From positions 47,343-111,342 of the forward strand of contig JACPHN010000041.1 in assembly GCA_016188575.1 (NCBI GenBank): a stretch of DNA of 64,000 bases, in the 5' to 3' direction. The position numbers and the translations under genes are program-made. Under the pieces are notes generated by a model, which saw only the letters and a list, made by a program, of their open reading frames with translations, was not told where the DNA came from and did no database searches. Shown here in pieces: positions 1-8,751 of this stretch (position 1 is its first letter; each line of letters opens with the position of its first letter). Source of the DNA: Candidatus Schekmanbacteria bacterium. GTDB taxonomy: Bacteria > CSSED10-310 > JACPHN01.

Positions 1-272
1 TTCACGATACCGCGCTTCTGGTCCCGGCGATTGCCGCGTTCGAAGAGCAAGACCAACAGGTCGTCTTCGTGGCCGCGAGCGGCAAGGCTCAACGGCGCGT
101 CGTGATCACGGGATTTTCGGATCGCGGCCTCACGGAAATCGTGTCCGGGGTGTCGGAGGGCGAGCTCGTCGTGGTGAAAGGCCAGCGCAACCTGCGCGAC
201 GGGCTTCCGATCACGTTGGAGGCCAGTGCAGCGGCGCCCACGGTGGCGGCGCCGGCGGAGCCCGAAGCGTGA
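1..272 (+). CDS. RND efflux membrane fusion protein, C-terminal end (partial)
   Basis: This is the last ~90 residues of a periplasmic adaptor (HlyD/MdtA-like family) whose start lies before the window. The reading frame is open from base 3. The segment VVFVAASGKAQRRVVITG, followed by GLTEIVSGVSEGELVVVKGQ, matches the membrane-proximal beta domain of RND adaptors, which usually ends with a glycine-rich 'G-(D/E)-x-V-V-x-x-G' pattern. An Ala/Pro-rich tail follows. Its TGA overlaps the GTG of the RND permease, so the two are translationally coupled. The role is inferred from family and context: linking the inner-membrane pump to an outer-membrane channel. Confidence 0.85.
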   Translation, partial: HDTALLVPAIAAFEEQDQQVVFVAASGKAQRRVVITGFSDRGLTEIVSGVSEGELVVVKGQRNLRDGLPITLEASAAAPTVAAPAEPEA

Positions 273-3200
273 TCGGCGCTCTGGTCAAGGGCGCGGTCTC
301 GCGCCGCGTCACCGTGCTGATGGCCACGCTCGGCGTCATCGCCTTCGGGCTCGTGGCCATGTCACGCCTGCCGTTGAATCTGCTTCCCGACGTCAGCTTT
401 CCGTCCATCACGATCCAGACTCCATTCCCGAGCGCGGCCCCGGAGGAGGTCGAGAGCCTGGTCACCAAGCCCATCGAGGAGACCGTCGGCGTGCTGAAGG
501 GCCTCAAGGAGATCCGCTCGGTCTCGCGTTCCGGGCTCTCGGAAGTGGTGCTGACCTTCGGCTGGGGCACGGACATGGCGGAACCGGCGGTGGACATCCG
601 CGAGAAGATCGACCGCCTGGAGCTTCCCGAAGACACGGAGCGGCCCGTGGTGCTGCGCTACGACCCGTCGCTGGACCCGATCATGCGGCTGGCGGTATCC
701 GGACCGCAGTCGCTCACCGCATTGCGCTGGTCGGCAGAAAAAGAGATCAAGGAGGCGATCGAAAAGATCGAGGGAATCGCGGCGGCGCGGGTGCGCGGCG
801 GCGAGGAAGAAGAAGTGGCCGTGGATCTCGATCAGGGACGACTGGCTGCGATGGGGATTGCGTTTGCCGAGGTCGCGGAGCTGCTGGCAAGGTCGAACAT
901 CAATCGCCCGGGCGGCGCAATCAAGGGCAAGGAATCGACCTACCTCGTGCGCACGCTCAACGAATACGATGAGCTGGCGGAGATCGCGGACCTCATCATC
1001 ACGCCGCGCGATCGCCCGCCGGTGCGGCTCGGCGAGGTGGCGCGGGTGCGCCGGGCGGTAAAAGATCGCGTGGAAATCACGCGGGTGAATGGCCAGGAGG
1101 CCGTGCTCGTCGAGGTTTTCAAGGAGGGCGACGCCAACACCGTGCGGGTGGCGGCCGACGTTCGGCTGGCGCTGGACGAGCTCGGCAAGGAGCTCCCCAA
1201 GGAGATGAAAGTCGCGCTCGTAGCGGATCAGTCGCGCTTCATCACCACGGCGCTCGCGGAAGTGCGCGACGCCTTGCTGCTCGGAGGCATGCTGGCGATC
1301 GCGGTGTTGCTGATCTTTCTCCGGGACGTGTGGGCGACAGTCATCATCGCCACCGCAATTCCGCTGTCCGTCGTGGCGTCGTTCGTGCTGATGTATCGTC
1401 TTGACGTGTCGCTGAACATCATGTCGCTTGGGGGGCTGACGCTGGGCATCGGCATGCTGGTCGACGCGGCCATTGTCGTGCTCGAGGCCATCCATCGCCG
1501 CCGGGCCGCGGGAGCGACGCGGCGAGCGGCGGCCATCCAGGGTACGGTCGAGGTCGGAGCAGCAGTGACGGCATCGGTGCTGACGACGGTCGCGGTATTT
1601 CTGCCGATCGCGTTCGTGGCCGGGGTCGCAGGTCAGCTTTTCCGCGATCAGGCGCTGACGGTCACCTTCAGCCAGCTCGCTTCGCTCCTGGTAGCGCTTA
1701 CGGTGGTTCCGGCGATGGCGGCCGGCAGAGCCGCGCCGCGAAGCACCACGGCCAGCACCGACAGTGGACCCGCGGACAACTTGCGCGAGGGCAAATGGAT
1801 GGCGGCCACAACCCGCGCATTCGAGATGACCTTGCGGTGGGTGCTCCGGCACCGCAGCGCGACGCTGGGGGTGGCGGCCATTCTGTTCGCCGCCGCGGTG
1901 GGCGGTGTCGTCACCATCGATCGCGAGCTCGTACCCCGCCTGATGGAGGGCGAATTTTTCTTTGAAGTCGGTCTGCCCGAAGGGAGCTCGCTGGCGGCGA
2001 CCAGCGAAGCGGTCGGGCGCATGGAGAAGATGGTGGCCGAGGTCCCCGATATCGCGCTCTCCTACTCCACCGTCGGCAGCCGAAACGTCGCGGGTGGCAT
2101 GGCGCTCAAGACCCAGGACGAAAGTCTCGCGCAGGTGTTTGTCGAGCTCCGGGACCGCAGCGATGAGCGCCAGGAAGACGCGATCGCCGGAGGGCTTCGC
2201 GAGCGATTTGCGCGGCTGCCGGGAGTAAGCACGCGACTGGGGCGGCAGTCGTTCTTTACGCTGAAAACCCCGGTAGAGATTCTCTTTTTCGGCGATGATC
2301 TCGCGGCGCTGCGGTCATACACGACCGCGCTGGTCCCGCGGCTGGGCGAAATCACGGGGCTCAGGGAGGTGCGCGCGTCACTGGAAAGCGGCAACCCGGA
2401 GCTCGCCGTGACCTTCGACCCGAGGCGCCTGGCGCGCCATGGGTTGACGATCGGCGACGTGGCGGATACTCTGGCCGGCCGGATTCAGGGGCGCGTCGTG
2501 TCGCAGCTCCGCACGGCCGAGAAGCAGATCGACGTGCGTCTGCGCAATCGCGCGGAGGACCGGGAATCGCTCGGTGATGTCAACAATCTCGTGGTGGCGC
2601 AGCAGGGAACCGCGCCGATCACGTTGAAAGCGGTGGCCGCAGTCACGCCCGCCCAGGGACCCGCCGAGATTCATCGCATCCAGCAGAGCCGTGCCGCGAT
2701 CATCACCGCGGACGTCGTCAACCGCGGGCTCGCCGCGACAACGGCCGACGTGATGGCGGTGCTGAAGGCGTGGCCGCCGCCGGCAGGGGTCAGCGCGGAG
2801 CTCGCGGGGCAAGACAAGGAGATGCAAGAGTCCTTCGCCAGTCTGCGGTTCGCGATCGCGCTGGCGATCTTCATGGTCTATCTGGTGATGGCGGCGACCT
2901 TCGAAAACCTTGTCCATCCTCTGATCATCGTGTTTTCGGTGCCGCTGGCCCTGGTGGGGGTGGTGGCCGGTCTGTTGGCGGCGGGCTACGCGATCAGCGT
3001 GATCGCGTTGATCGGCGCCGTGCTCCTGGTCGGAGTCGTCGTCAACAACGCCATCGTGCTGATCGATGCGATCAACCGGTTTCGGCGCCAGGGCATGGAC
3101 AAGGTCGAAGCCATCGTGGCGGCCGGCCGGGTGCGCCTGCGGCCGATTCTGATGACAGCGCTGACGACGGTCTTGGGGCTACTTCCGATGGCGTTTGGCT

Positions 3201-3427
3201 TCGGCGAGGGCGCCGAGCTGCGGGCACCTTTGGCCGTGGTCGTGTCCTCCGGCCTGGTCGCCTCCACGCTGCTGACCTTGCTGGTGATCCCGGTGCTGTA
3301 CGATCTCGTGCCGTCCGCGGTTTCCGCGGGAGCGGAACGAGAGCTGGCAGAAGCGCTGCAGCTTGCGGAGCGCTGGCGGGAGGAAGCGGAGGGCATCTCC
3401 GGCGCGACCCCGGAGGCCTCGGCGTGA
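269..3427 (+). CDS. RND efflux transporter permease subunit (first of a tandem pair)
   Basis: This 1052-residue inner-membrane proton/drug antiporter has the usual length for the AcrB/MdtB family. It has TM1 near residues 12-32, a large periplasmic loop, TM2-6, a second loop and a C-terminal TM block. The TM4 signature reads GMLVDAAIVVLEAI, so only the first of the usual Asp-Asp pair is kept and the second is Ala. The second half has GVVVNNAIVLIDAIN. The start is GTG at 269, inside the GTGA overlap with the adaptor. The stop overlaps the next permease in the same way, which suggests a heteromeric pump like MdtBC. Substrate is unknown. Confidence 0.93.
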   Translation: MIGALVKGAVSRRVTVLMATLGVIAFGLVAMSRLPLNLLPDVSFPSITIQTPFPSAAPEEVESLVTKPIEETVGVLKGLKEIRSVSRSGLSEVVLTFGWGTDMAEPAVDIREKIDRLELPEDTERPVVLRYDPSLDPIMRLAVSGPQSLTALRWSAEKEIKEAIEKIEGIAAARVRGGEEEEVAVDLDQGRLAAMGIAFAEVAELLARSNINRPGGAIKGKESTYLVRTLNEYDELAEIADLIITPRDRPPVRLGEVARVRRAVKDRVEITRVNGQEAVLVEVFKEGDANTVRVAADVRLALDELGKELPKEMKVALVADQSRFITTALAEVRDALLLGGMLAIAVLLIFLRDVWATVIIATAIPLSVVASFVLMYRLDVSLNIMSLGGLTLGIGMLVDAAIVVLEAIHRRRAAGATRRAAAIQGTVEVGAAVTASVLTTVAVFLPIAFVAGVAGQLFRDQALTVTFSQLASLLVALTVVPAMAAGRAAPRSTTASTDSGPADNLREGKWMAATTRAFEMTLRWVLRHRSATLGVAAILFAAAVGGVVTIDRELVPRLMEGEFFFEVGLPEGSSLAATSEAVGRMEKMVAEVPDIALSYSTVGSRNVAGGMALKTQDESLAQVFVELRDRSDERQEDAIAGGLRERFARLPGVSTRLGRQSFFTLKTPVEILFFGDDLAALRSYTTALVPRLGEITGLREVRASLESGNPELAVTFDPRRLARHGLTIGDVADTLAGRIQGRVVSQLRTAEKQIDVRLRNRAEDRESLGDVNNLVVAQQGTAPITLKAVAAVTPAQGPAEIHRIQQSRAAIITADVVNRGLAATTADVMAVLKAWPPPAGVSAELAGQDKEMQESFASLRFAIALAIFMVYLVMAATFENLVHPLIIVFSVPLALVGVVAGLLAAGYAISVIALIGAVLLVGVVVNNAIVLIDAINRFRRQGMDKVEAIVAAGRVRLRPILMTALTTVLGLLPMAFGFGEGAELRAPLAVVVSSGLVASTLLTLLVIPVLYDLVPSAVSAGAERELAEALQLAERWREEAEGISGATPEASA

Positions 3428-6400
3428 CCGTGCCGGAGATGTCCATTCGCCGCCCGGTCGCCACGCTCGTGGTGCTGGCCGCCCTGTTCGTGCTCGGCGC
3501 GATTGCGCTCGATCGCCTGCCCCTCGCGTTCATGCCCGCGACGGAGGAGCGCAGCCTGTTCGTCATTGCCGAGTACCCGGGAGCGTCGCCCGCGGCCATC
3601 GAGCGCCTGATCGTGCGCCCCCTGGAAGACGCGCTCAGCGGTATGAGCGGCATGATCCACATGTGGTCCCACTGTGGCGACGACGGCGGGCGCGTGCATC
3701 TGTCGTTCGCTTGGCGGGTGGACATGCCTGCCGCCCGCGCCGAAGTGCGCGACCGCGTCGAGCGTGTGCGCCGCGAGCTCCCTCAGGACCTCGAGCGCGT
3801 CGTCATCTCGCCTTCGTGGGATCCGCGGTCGACCGGGGAGAGCGTCGTGGAGGCGCGCATCGCCTCGGGACGCAACCTGAGCTCCGATTATGACCTGCTC
3901 GACCGCAAGATCGTGCGCCCGCTGGTACGAATTCCCGGCGTGGCTTCCGTCATTTTGGACGGCGTCAATCCCCGGGAGGTGCGCATAAACCTGCGCCAGG
4001 AAGCGCTTCGCAGGTTCAACCTGGACCCGCGCCGGGTGCTCCGATCGTTGCGCGACAATGGCGAGGATCGCTCGCTCGGAGTTGTGCGGGAAGGTGAGCA
4101 GCGCTTTCTGCTGCGCGCGCCGGCGGCCGTGAAAGGGCTCGCGGCGATCGCGGACCTCCCGATCATCGGCACCGCGCTCACGGTCGCCGACGTCGCCGAC
4201 ATCACGTTCGCGGAAGCCCCGCGGGAATACGGCAGGCATCTGGACGGCGCCTTCGCCATCGCGTTGGAGGTCGTCAAGGAACCATCGGCGAACGCGGTCG
4301 AAGTGACCCGGGCAGTTCGCGCGCGGCTCGACTCCATGGCGGAGGACAGCGAGCTCGAGGGCATCAATGTCCTGGTGTGGCACGATCAGGGCGAGGAAAT
4401 CACCAAGACGATCCGGGACCTCGAGCAGACGGGGATCATGGGCGCCGTGCTGGCGAGCATCGTGCTGTTTCTCTTCCTGCGCAGCGTGCCGGCCACCCTG
4501 GTGGCTGTCGCATGCATTCCGCTCTCGCTGCTCGTGGCGTGCGGCGTGGTCTGGCTCCAGGGCAGGACGCTCAACACCCTGACGCTGCTGGGGCTGATTG
4601 TGGGTGTCGGCATGCTCGTGGACAACGCCGTCGTGGTGATGGAGAACGTTCACCGGTATCAGGAAAAAGGCCTCGAGAGCCGCGGCGCCTCGCTGCTCGG
4701 AGCCCGCGAGGTGTCGCTCGCGGTCATCGCCGCCACGCTCACTTCGGTCATCGTGTTTTCGCCGCTCCTGTTCAACAAACCCACGATGATGAACGTCATT
4801 CTCAAGGAGCTGGCCATGACGGTGTGCGCGACCCTGCTCGCCTCGTTGTTGGTGAGCCAGACGCTGATTCCGATCGCCGCCAGCCGCATGGCCACATACG
4901 CCCCCGGCGCCGATCGCGCCAAGCTGCCAATGGCCCGGCTGCAGCGGGCCTACGCAAGAGCAATGCGCCTGACGCTGCGACACCTCTGGCTGGCGCCGCT
5001 GCTCGGGGTCGCCGTGCTCGCGTCAGCAATCTACCCGTTTCAGCACATCGAGAAGAACTTCGAAACCAACCAGAGCGAGATGTTCGTAGGCATCCAGTAC
5101 AACATCAGCGAACCGCTCTCGTTGGATGAGAAGGAGATTCTCGTCAATGCCGTGGAGACGCAGCTCCGGCCGCACCAGAGCGAGCTCGAGGTGAAGTCCA
5201 TCTACAGTTTTTGGAGCGCCGGATTCACCACCACGCGACTCTACATGACGGATGGGCACAACAATGAGGCGCAGATGGCCACGGTGCGAAGCCGGCTTCC
5301 GGAGCTGTTGCCGCAAATCCCGGGCCTCCAGCTCGAGGTCATGGATAGCACGCCGTTCTGGCAGCGCAATCGCGGCAAGCGGATTACGGCGCAGCTCGTC
5401 GGGCCCGATTCCGAGGCGCTCGCAGACCTGGCGGCGGAGGGCCGGAGGCTCATCGAGGCCATTCCGGGGTTCACCAATGCCTATACCTCAACCGAAGGCG
5501 GCAGTCTGGAGATTCACACGCGCGTCGATCGGGAACGGGCGCGCGCCTACGGCATTGCCGTGGAGCAACCTGCCGAAGTGTTGTCGCTGACACTGAGGGG
5601 GCGGGACCTTCCCGTGCTCACCACGCCCTCGGGCGACGTGCGCGTGCGCCTGGTCTTGGAGGACGGCGCCATCCGGGGGCTCGACGACTTGAAGTCGGTC
5701 GCCTTGCTGCGCGCGTCCCTGGCGCCGGTGCCGGTGGAGACCGTGGCCACCTTCGGCGTCGTCAAGTCAGCGGAAGGGATTCAGCGGGATGACAAGGTCA
5801 CCGGAGTCTGGGTCGGCGCCCGTTTCGAGGAGGGGACCAAGGAGGAGCGGACCAAGCAGTTGCAGGACGCGCTCTCCACGATCGCGTTGCCGCCGGGGTT
5901 TCAGTGGGACTTCCTGTCGTTCGCGTCACAACGCGAGGAGAGCCAGCGGGAGTTTCTTACCAACCTGGCACTCGCACTGGGGCTCGTGTTCGCGGTGATG
6001 GCGGCGCTCTTCGAGTCCATGCGGCAGGCGTTGAGCCTCATGGTCGCTCTTCCCTTCGCGGTCGCTGGAGCGTTCTGGGCGCTCTACGCCACCGGCACCG
6101 ACTTCGACCAGCCGGCGTCCGTCGGCCTCTTGCTGCTGCTCGGGATTGTGGTCAACAACGGCATCGTGATGATCGAGCATATCAACCACTACCGGCGCAG
6201 GGGAATGGACCGCCCCGCGGCCATGATCAGAGGGGGCGCCGAACGCCTGCGCCCGATACTCATGACGGCGCTGACGACCCTCATCGGCCTGGTGCCCATG
6301 GCCGTGCAGCAACCGAGCCTCGGGGGCATCTACTACTATTCACTGGCACTCGTGATCATGGGTGGCTTGACGATCTCGACGATTCTGACGGCGCTGCTGT

Positions 6401-6510
6401 TGCCGGCAACCGTGTGTATCGCCGAGGACCTTCCGGCGTGGGCAAGACGCCGCATCCAGGGCGCCGGGCGCCGCCTGTCGCGCCCGTGGCGCCCGGCCAC
6501 AGGGACGTAG
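3424..6510 (+). CDS. RND efflux transporter permease subunit (second of a tandem pair)
   Basis: A 1028-residue RND permease. The start is GTG 3424, overlapping the preceding TGA. GTG 3430 or ATG 3439 (MSIRRPVATLVVL) are alternatives that fit the N-terminal membrane helix. TM4 carries GMLVDNAVVVMENVH, so the second acidic position is Asn. The matching helix in the second half carries GIVVNNGIVMIEHIN. Two homologous but divergent permeases behind one adaptor suggest a hetero-oligomeric transporter. The order adaptor-permease-permease is complete, but no outer-membrane channel gene is seen downstream. Confidence 0.93.
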   Translation: MTVPEMSIRRPVATLVVLAALFVLGAIALDRLPLAFMPATEERSLFVIAEYPGASPAAIERLIVRPLEDALSGMSGMIHMWSHCGDDGGRVHLSFAWRVDMPAARAEVRDRVERVRRELPQDLERVVISPSWDPRSTGESVVEARIASGRNLSSDYDLLDRKIVRPLVRIPGVASVILDGVNPREVRINLRQEALRRFNLDPRRVLRSLRDNGEDRSLGVVREGEQRFLLRAPAAVKGLAAIADLPIIGTALTVADVADITFAEAPREYGRHLDGAFAIALEVVKEPSANAVEVTRAVRARLDSMAEDSELEGINVLVWHDQGEEITKTIRDLEQTGIMGAVLASIVLFLFLRSVPATLVAVACIPLSLLVACGVVWLQGRTLNTLTLLGLIVGVGMLVDNAVVVMENVHRYQEKGLESRGASLLGAREVSLAVIAATLTSVIVFSPLLFNKPTMMNVILKELAMTVCATLLASLLVSQTLIPIAASRMATYAPGADRAKLPMARLQRAYARAMRLTLRHLWLAPLLGVAVLASAIYPFQHIEKNFETNQSEMFVGIQYNISEPLSLDEKEILVNAVETQLRPHQSELEVKSIYSFWSAGFTTTRLYMTDGHNNEAQMATVRSRLPELLPQIPGLQLEVMDSTPFWQRNRGKRITAQLVGPDSEALADLAAEGRRLIEAIPGFTNAYTSTEGGSLEIHTRVDRERARAYGIAVEQPAEVLSLTLRGRDLPVLTTPSGDVRVRLVLEDGAIRGLDDLKSVALLRASLAPVPVETVATFGVVKSAEGIQRDDKVTGVWVGARFEEGTKEERTKQLQDALSTIALPPGFQWDFLSFASQREESQREFLTNLALALGLVFAVMAALFESMRQALSLMVALPFAVAGAFWALYATGTDFDQPASVGLLLLLGIVVNNGIVMIEHINHYRRRGMDRPAAMIRGGAERLRPILMTALTTLIGLVPMAVQQPSLGGIYYYSLALVIMGGLTISTILTALLLPATVCIAEDLPAWARRRIQGAGRRLSRPWRPATGT

Positions 6511-6585
6511 TGGAGCCTGTGGGTGGGCGCGCGACGACGATACCTGGCAGCCCAGCTCCGCTCGGGATACAAATGGAAACAAAGG

Positions 6586-6606
6586 GATGACGGAGCTGCC
6601 GTCATC
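6586..6606. terminator. Inverted repeat after the efflux operon
   Basis: Perfect 8-bp arms GATGACGG/CCGTCATC separated by 5 bases lie between the last RND gene and the RDD gene. No T-run follows, so a terminator role is only possible. It could instead be an operator for the RDD gene 59 bases downstream. Confidence 0.3.
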
Positions 6607-6664
6607 GCCGCCCATGATCGCGACGCGGCAGATCGGCCGCTGACGACAGGAGCACTGCGCGCCG

Positions 6665-7534
6665 ATGACAGTTTCCGCAGACAGTAGCGTCCCCCGTGAG
6701 AAGGTCTTCCCTTGGGAGCGCGAGGGCGACCGGATCACGTTCGAGACGCCCGAACAAACGCTGGTCGAGTACGAAATCGCGCCGTTTTCGTCGCGCATCG
6801 CTGCCGCTTTCTTTGACCGGCTCATCGTCAGCGCCGTGGTGCTGGTGATCTGGATCGGCCTGCTGCTGCCGTCGGTGGCGCTCGAGGTCGATCTCGGCGC
6901 GGCCGGCGACGCCCTCGGAACGACGTCGTATCTGATCGCGGCCGCGCTCGTCCTGCAGTTTCTGTCGACGACGTTCTATTTCGTGTGGGCAGAGGTCCGC
7001 GGGTGCGGACAAACGATCGGCAAGCGACTCATCGGCATCCGCACGGTGCTCGCGACGGGCCAGGGGATCACCATCGGCCCGGCGCTGCTGCGCAATCTCG
7101 CTCGGGTCGTGGACGAGCTCCCGCTGCTGTGGCTGATCCCCGCGCTGACGCGGGGAAAGCGGCGCATCGGCGACTATCTCGCGGGCACGTACGTCGTGGT
7201 CGCGGCGCGGGAGGGCTCGGGGCGCAAGACGGCGGCCGCAGAGGCGCTCGGCGCTCCAAGCTACGGAGCCCTGGGCATGCGGCGCTTCTATTTTTCCGCG
7301 GAGACTGCGGCGAAGCTCTACCCCGATGATCTCAACTTGCTCGAGCACGTGCACGAGCGCCTCGGCCACGCGCCGGAATCGCAAACCCATGCAGTTCTTG
7401 GCGAAGTCGCGGAGCGCTACATCGAGCGGCTGGCGCTGCTTGCGGACGCCGATCGTATCCGCGCCGCGCCGGATCGGTTTCTGCTCGAGCTGGAGCTGTT
7501 TCTGCGCGATCGCTTTGAAGGGCAGGCGTATTGA
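6665..7534 (+). CDS. RDD family membrane protein
   Basis: This 289-residue protein has an RDD domain. It begins after ~35 cytoplasmic residues with AAFFDRLIVSAVVLVIW, and has the conserved GQTIGKRLIGIRTV segment and a later TRGKRRIGDYLAGTYVVVA segment. These are typical of RDD proteins, which have three membrane helices and no single known function; some are linked to ion antiport. The C-terminal ~90 residues are soluble and helical, more than a minimal RDD protein. ATG 6665 has CAGGAG ten bases upstream. It stands alone on the plus strand. Confidence 0.8.
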   Translation: MTVSADSSVPREKVFPWEREGDRITFETPEQTLVEYEIAPFSSRIAAAFFDRLIVSAVVLVIWIGLLLPSVALEVDLGAAGDALGTTSYLIAAALVLQFLSTTFYFVWAEVRGCGQTIGKRLIGIRTVLATGQGITIGPALLRNLARVVDELPLLWLIPALTRGKRRIGDYLAGTYVVVAAREGSGRKTAAAEALGAPSYGALGMRRFYFSAETAAKLYPDDLNLLEHVHERLGHAPESQTHAVLGEVAERYIERLALLADADRIRAAPDRFLLELELFLRDRFEGQAY

Positions 7535-7561
7535 TTGCGCCGTTGTGGGGGCACGTGGCGG

Positions 7562-7837
7562 TCAGCAGGAGGCGCGCTCGGGAGTTGCGGGCAGGTGGCC
7601 GTGGTCGCGCAGCCAGGCGCGGATCTCGGGAGAGAGCAAGGCGAGCGGCTCGCCGCGAAAAAGCGCCGCGGTGTCGCCGGACGCGAACGCGTGCTCGGCC
7701 TGCGGGAGACGCACCACCTTCAGCGCGACGGTGCGGCCCGTCGCGCCTTGCACGGCGCGAAAGACGCGGCCCATCCCGCCTTCACCCACAAGTGCGACGA
7801 TGCGATAGCCCGGGATTCTCATGCGCGGCGCCAGCAT
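7562..7837 (-). pseudogene. Serine/threonine protein kinase fragment (N-lobe start only)
   Basis: This 91-codon frame starts at ATG 7837 or 7822. It reads a clear protein kinase opening: YRIVALVGEGGMGRVFRAVQ, with the glycine-rich loop and then VALKVV with the ATP-binding Lys. About 30 residues later the similarity stops and an unrelated tail follows, ending LRDHGHLPATPERASC. A kinase needs ~260 residues, and the HRD and DFG motifs are absent. It is either a deletion remnant or a fusion of a kinase start with the end of another gene. Confidence 0.6.
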
Positions 7838-7848
7838 GATCGTTTTCG

Positions 7849-7933
7849 CTCCCCTCCCCCAAGCGCTCGGATAAGGAACAGGCAGGCACAAGCGACCTCC
7901 GTCCGCGCGCGGGGGGAGGGTCAGGGTGGGGCG
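7849..7933. repeat. REP-like palindromic intergenic element
   Basis: A C-rich stretch (CTCCCCTCCCCCAAGCG) is followed ~45 bases later by the complementary G-rich stretch GGGGGGAGGGTCAGGGTGGG. This layout is common in dispersed bacterial repeats. A related C-rich/G-rich pair lies inside the glycosyltransferase gene near 59,874. It sits between the kinase fragment and the Uma2 gene. Confidence 0.45.
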
Positions 7934-8102
7934 CTTCACGATGCGCCTCCCGAGCGACTTCCAGTCAAACCTGAGGGCAATTAGAGGTACTGCCGGCCTG
8001 GCGCTTTGGCAACCTCGGCGGGCTGCCTGAATCCTCCACCGCTTGGCCACTGCCCCGTTCGGCGCTATCCTCAAGCCGGGCCTCGCACGAAAGGAGCCGA
8101 CC

Positions 8103-8651
8103 TTGAGCACCGACGTCCAGGAACGTCTGATTAGCGCCGACGAGTTCGAGCGCATCGCGCACCGATACGGTCGCTCCGAGCTCATCGATGGGAGGGTTGT
8201 GGAGTTGCCGCCCGCAGGACTTGAGCATGGCGCTATCGAAAGCAGCATCAGCGCAATACTGCGCGCCTTCATCCGCAAACACAGGCTCGGCTATGTTGGA
8301 ACCGGCGAAGTAGGCTGCAAGCTGCCAAGCGGCCGCGTTCGTGCTCCAGATGTGTTGTTCGTCCGCCAGGACCGCCTCAAGGATGTTCAACTACGACGGT
8401 TCCTCCCCTTCGCCCCCGACCTGGCGGTGGAGGTGGTGTCGCCGGACGACAGCGCCAGGGAGGTTCGCGAAAAGGCCAGCGAATGGATCGCCGCCGGCTC
8501 CGAGCAGGTCTGGGCAGTTGATCCCGGAACCTGCACCGTCACCGTCTACGAGCGCGGCGTGCCGCCCCGCGTGTGCGGCGAAGGCGCGACGGTGGACGGG
8601 AGCTCGATCCTGCCCGGCTTTTCCTGCCCCGTGGCCGAGATCTTCGCCTAG
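8103..8651 (+). CDS. Uma2 family (DUF820) endonuclease
   Basis: This 182-residue protein has the PD-(D/E)XK-like Uma2 fold common in cyanobacteria and other large genomes. Family landmarks are SELIDGRVVEL, the early H at the start of the helical part, APDVLFVRQD, LAVEVVSPDDS (catalytic Glu) and ASEWIAAGSEQVWAVDP. TTG 8103 is chosen because AAGGAG lies six bases upstream; ATG 8043 would add 20 poorly fitting residues. The biological role of the family is unclear. A PIN-domain remnant touches its 3' end on the other strand. Confidence 0.85.
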   Translation: MSTDVQERLISADEFERIAHRYGRSELIDGRVVELPPAGLEHGAIESSISAILRAFIRKHRLGYVGTGEVGCKLPSGRVRAPDVLFVRQDRLKDVQLRRFLPFAPDLAVEVVSPDDSAREVREKASEWIAAGSEQVWAVDPGTCTVTVYERGVPPRVCGEGATVDGSSILPGFSCPVAEIFA

Positions 8652-8723
8652 CAGGGCAGCGGCCAGATGCTGTCGTTCGCCGCGATCAAGAATGGCCACC
8701 ACGCACCGCGTATCCAGCAGCAC
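8649..8723 (-). pseudogene. PIN-domain (VapC-like) N-terminal remnant
   Basis: On the minus strand the frame reads VLLDTRCVVAILDRGERQHL, which fits the first strand and helix of a PIN-domain ribonuclease, including the first catalytic Asp. The frame then runs into the 3' end of the Uma2 gene and all later acidic residues are missing. No start codon or antitoxin gene is visible. This is a short match, so the call is tentative. Confidence 0.4.
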
Positions 8724-8751
8724 CGGCCGCCTTTCGCGGCGCCGTAGCGGG

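Noticed and set aside
2770..3423. In-frame upstream extension of the second RND permease
   Set aside because: The first 218 codons are an Arg/Gly-rich shadow of the first permease; the protein begins at the GTGA overlap with a normal membrane helix.
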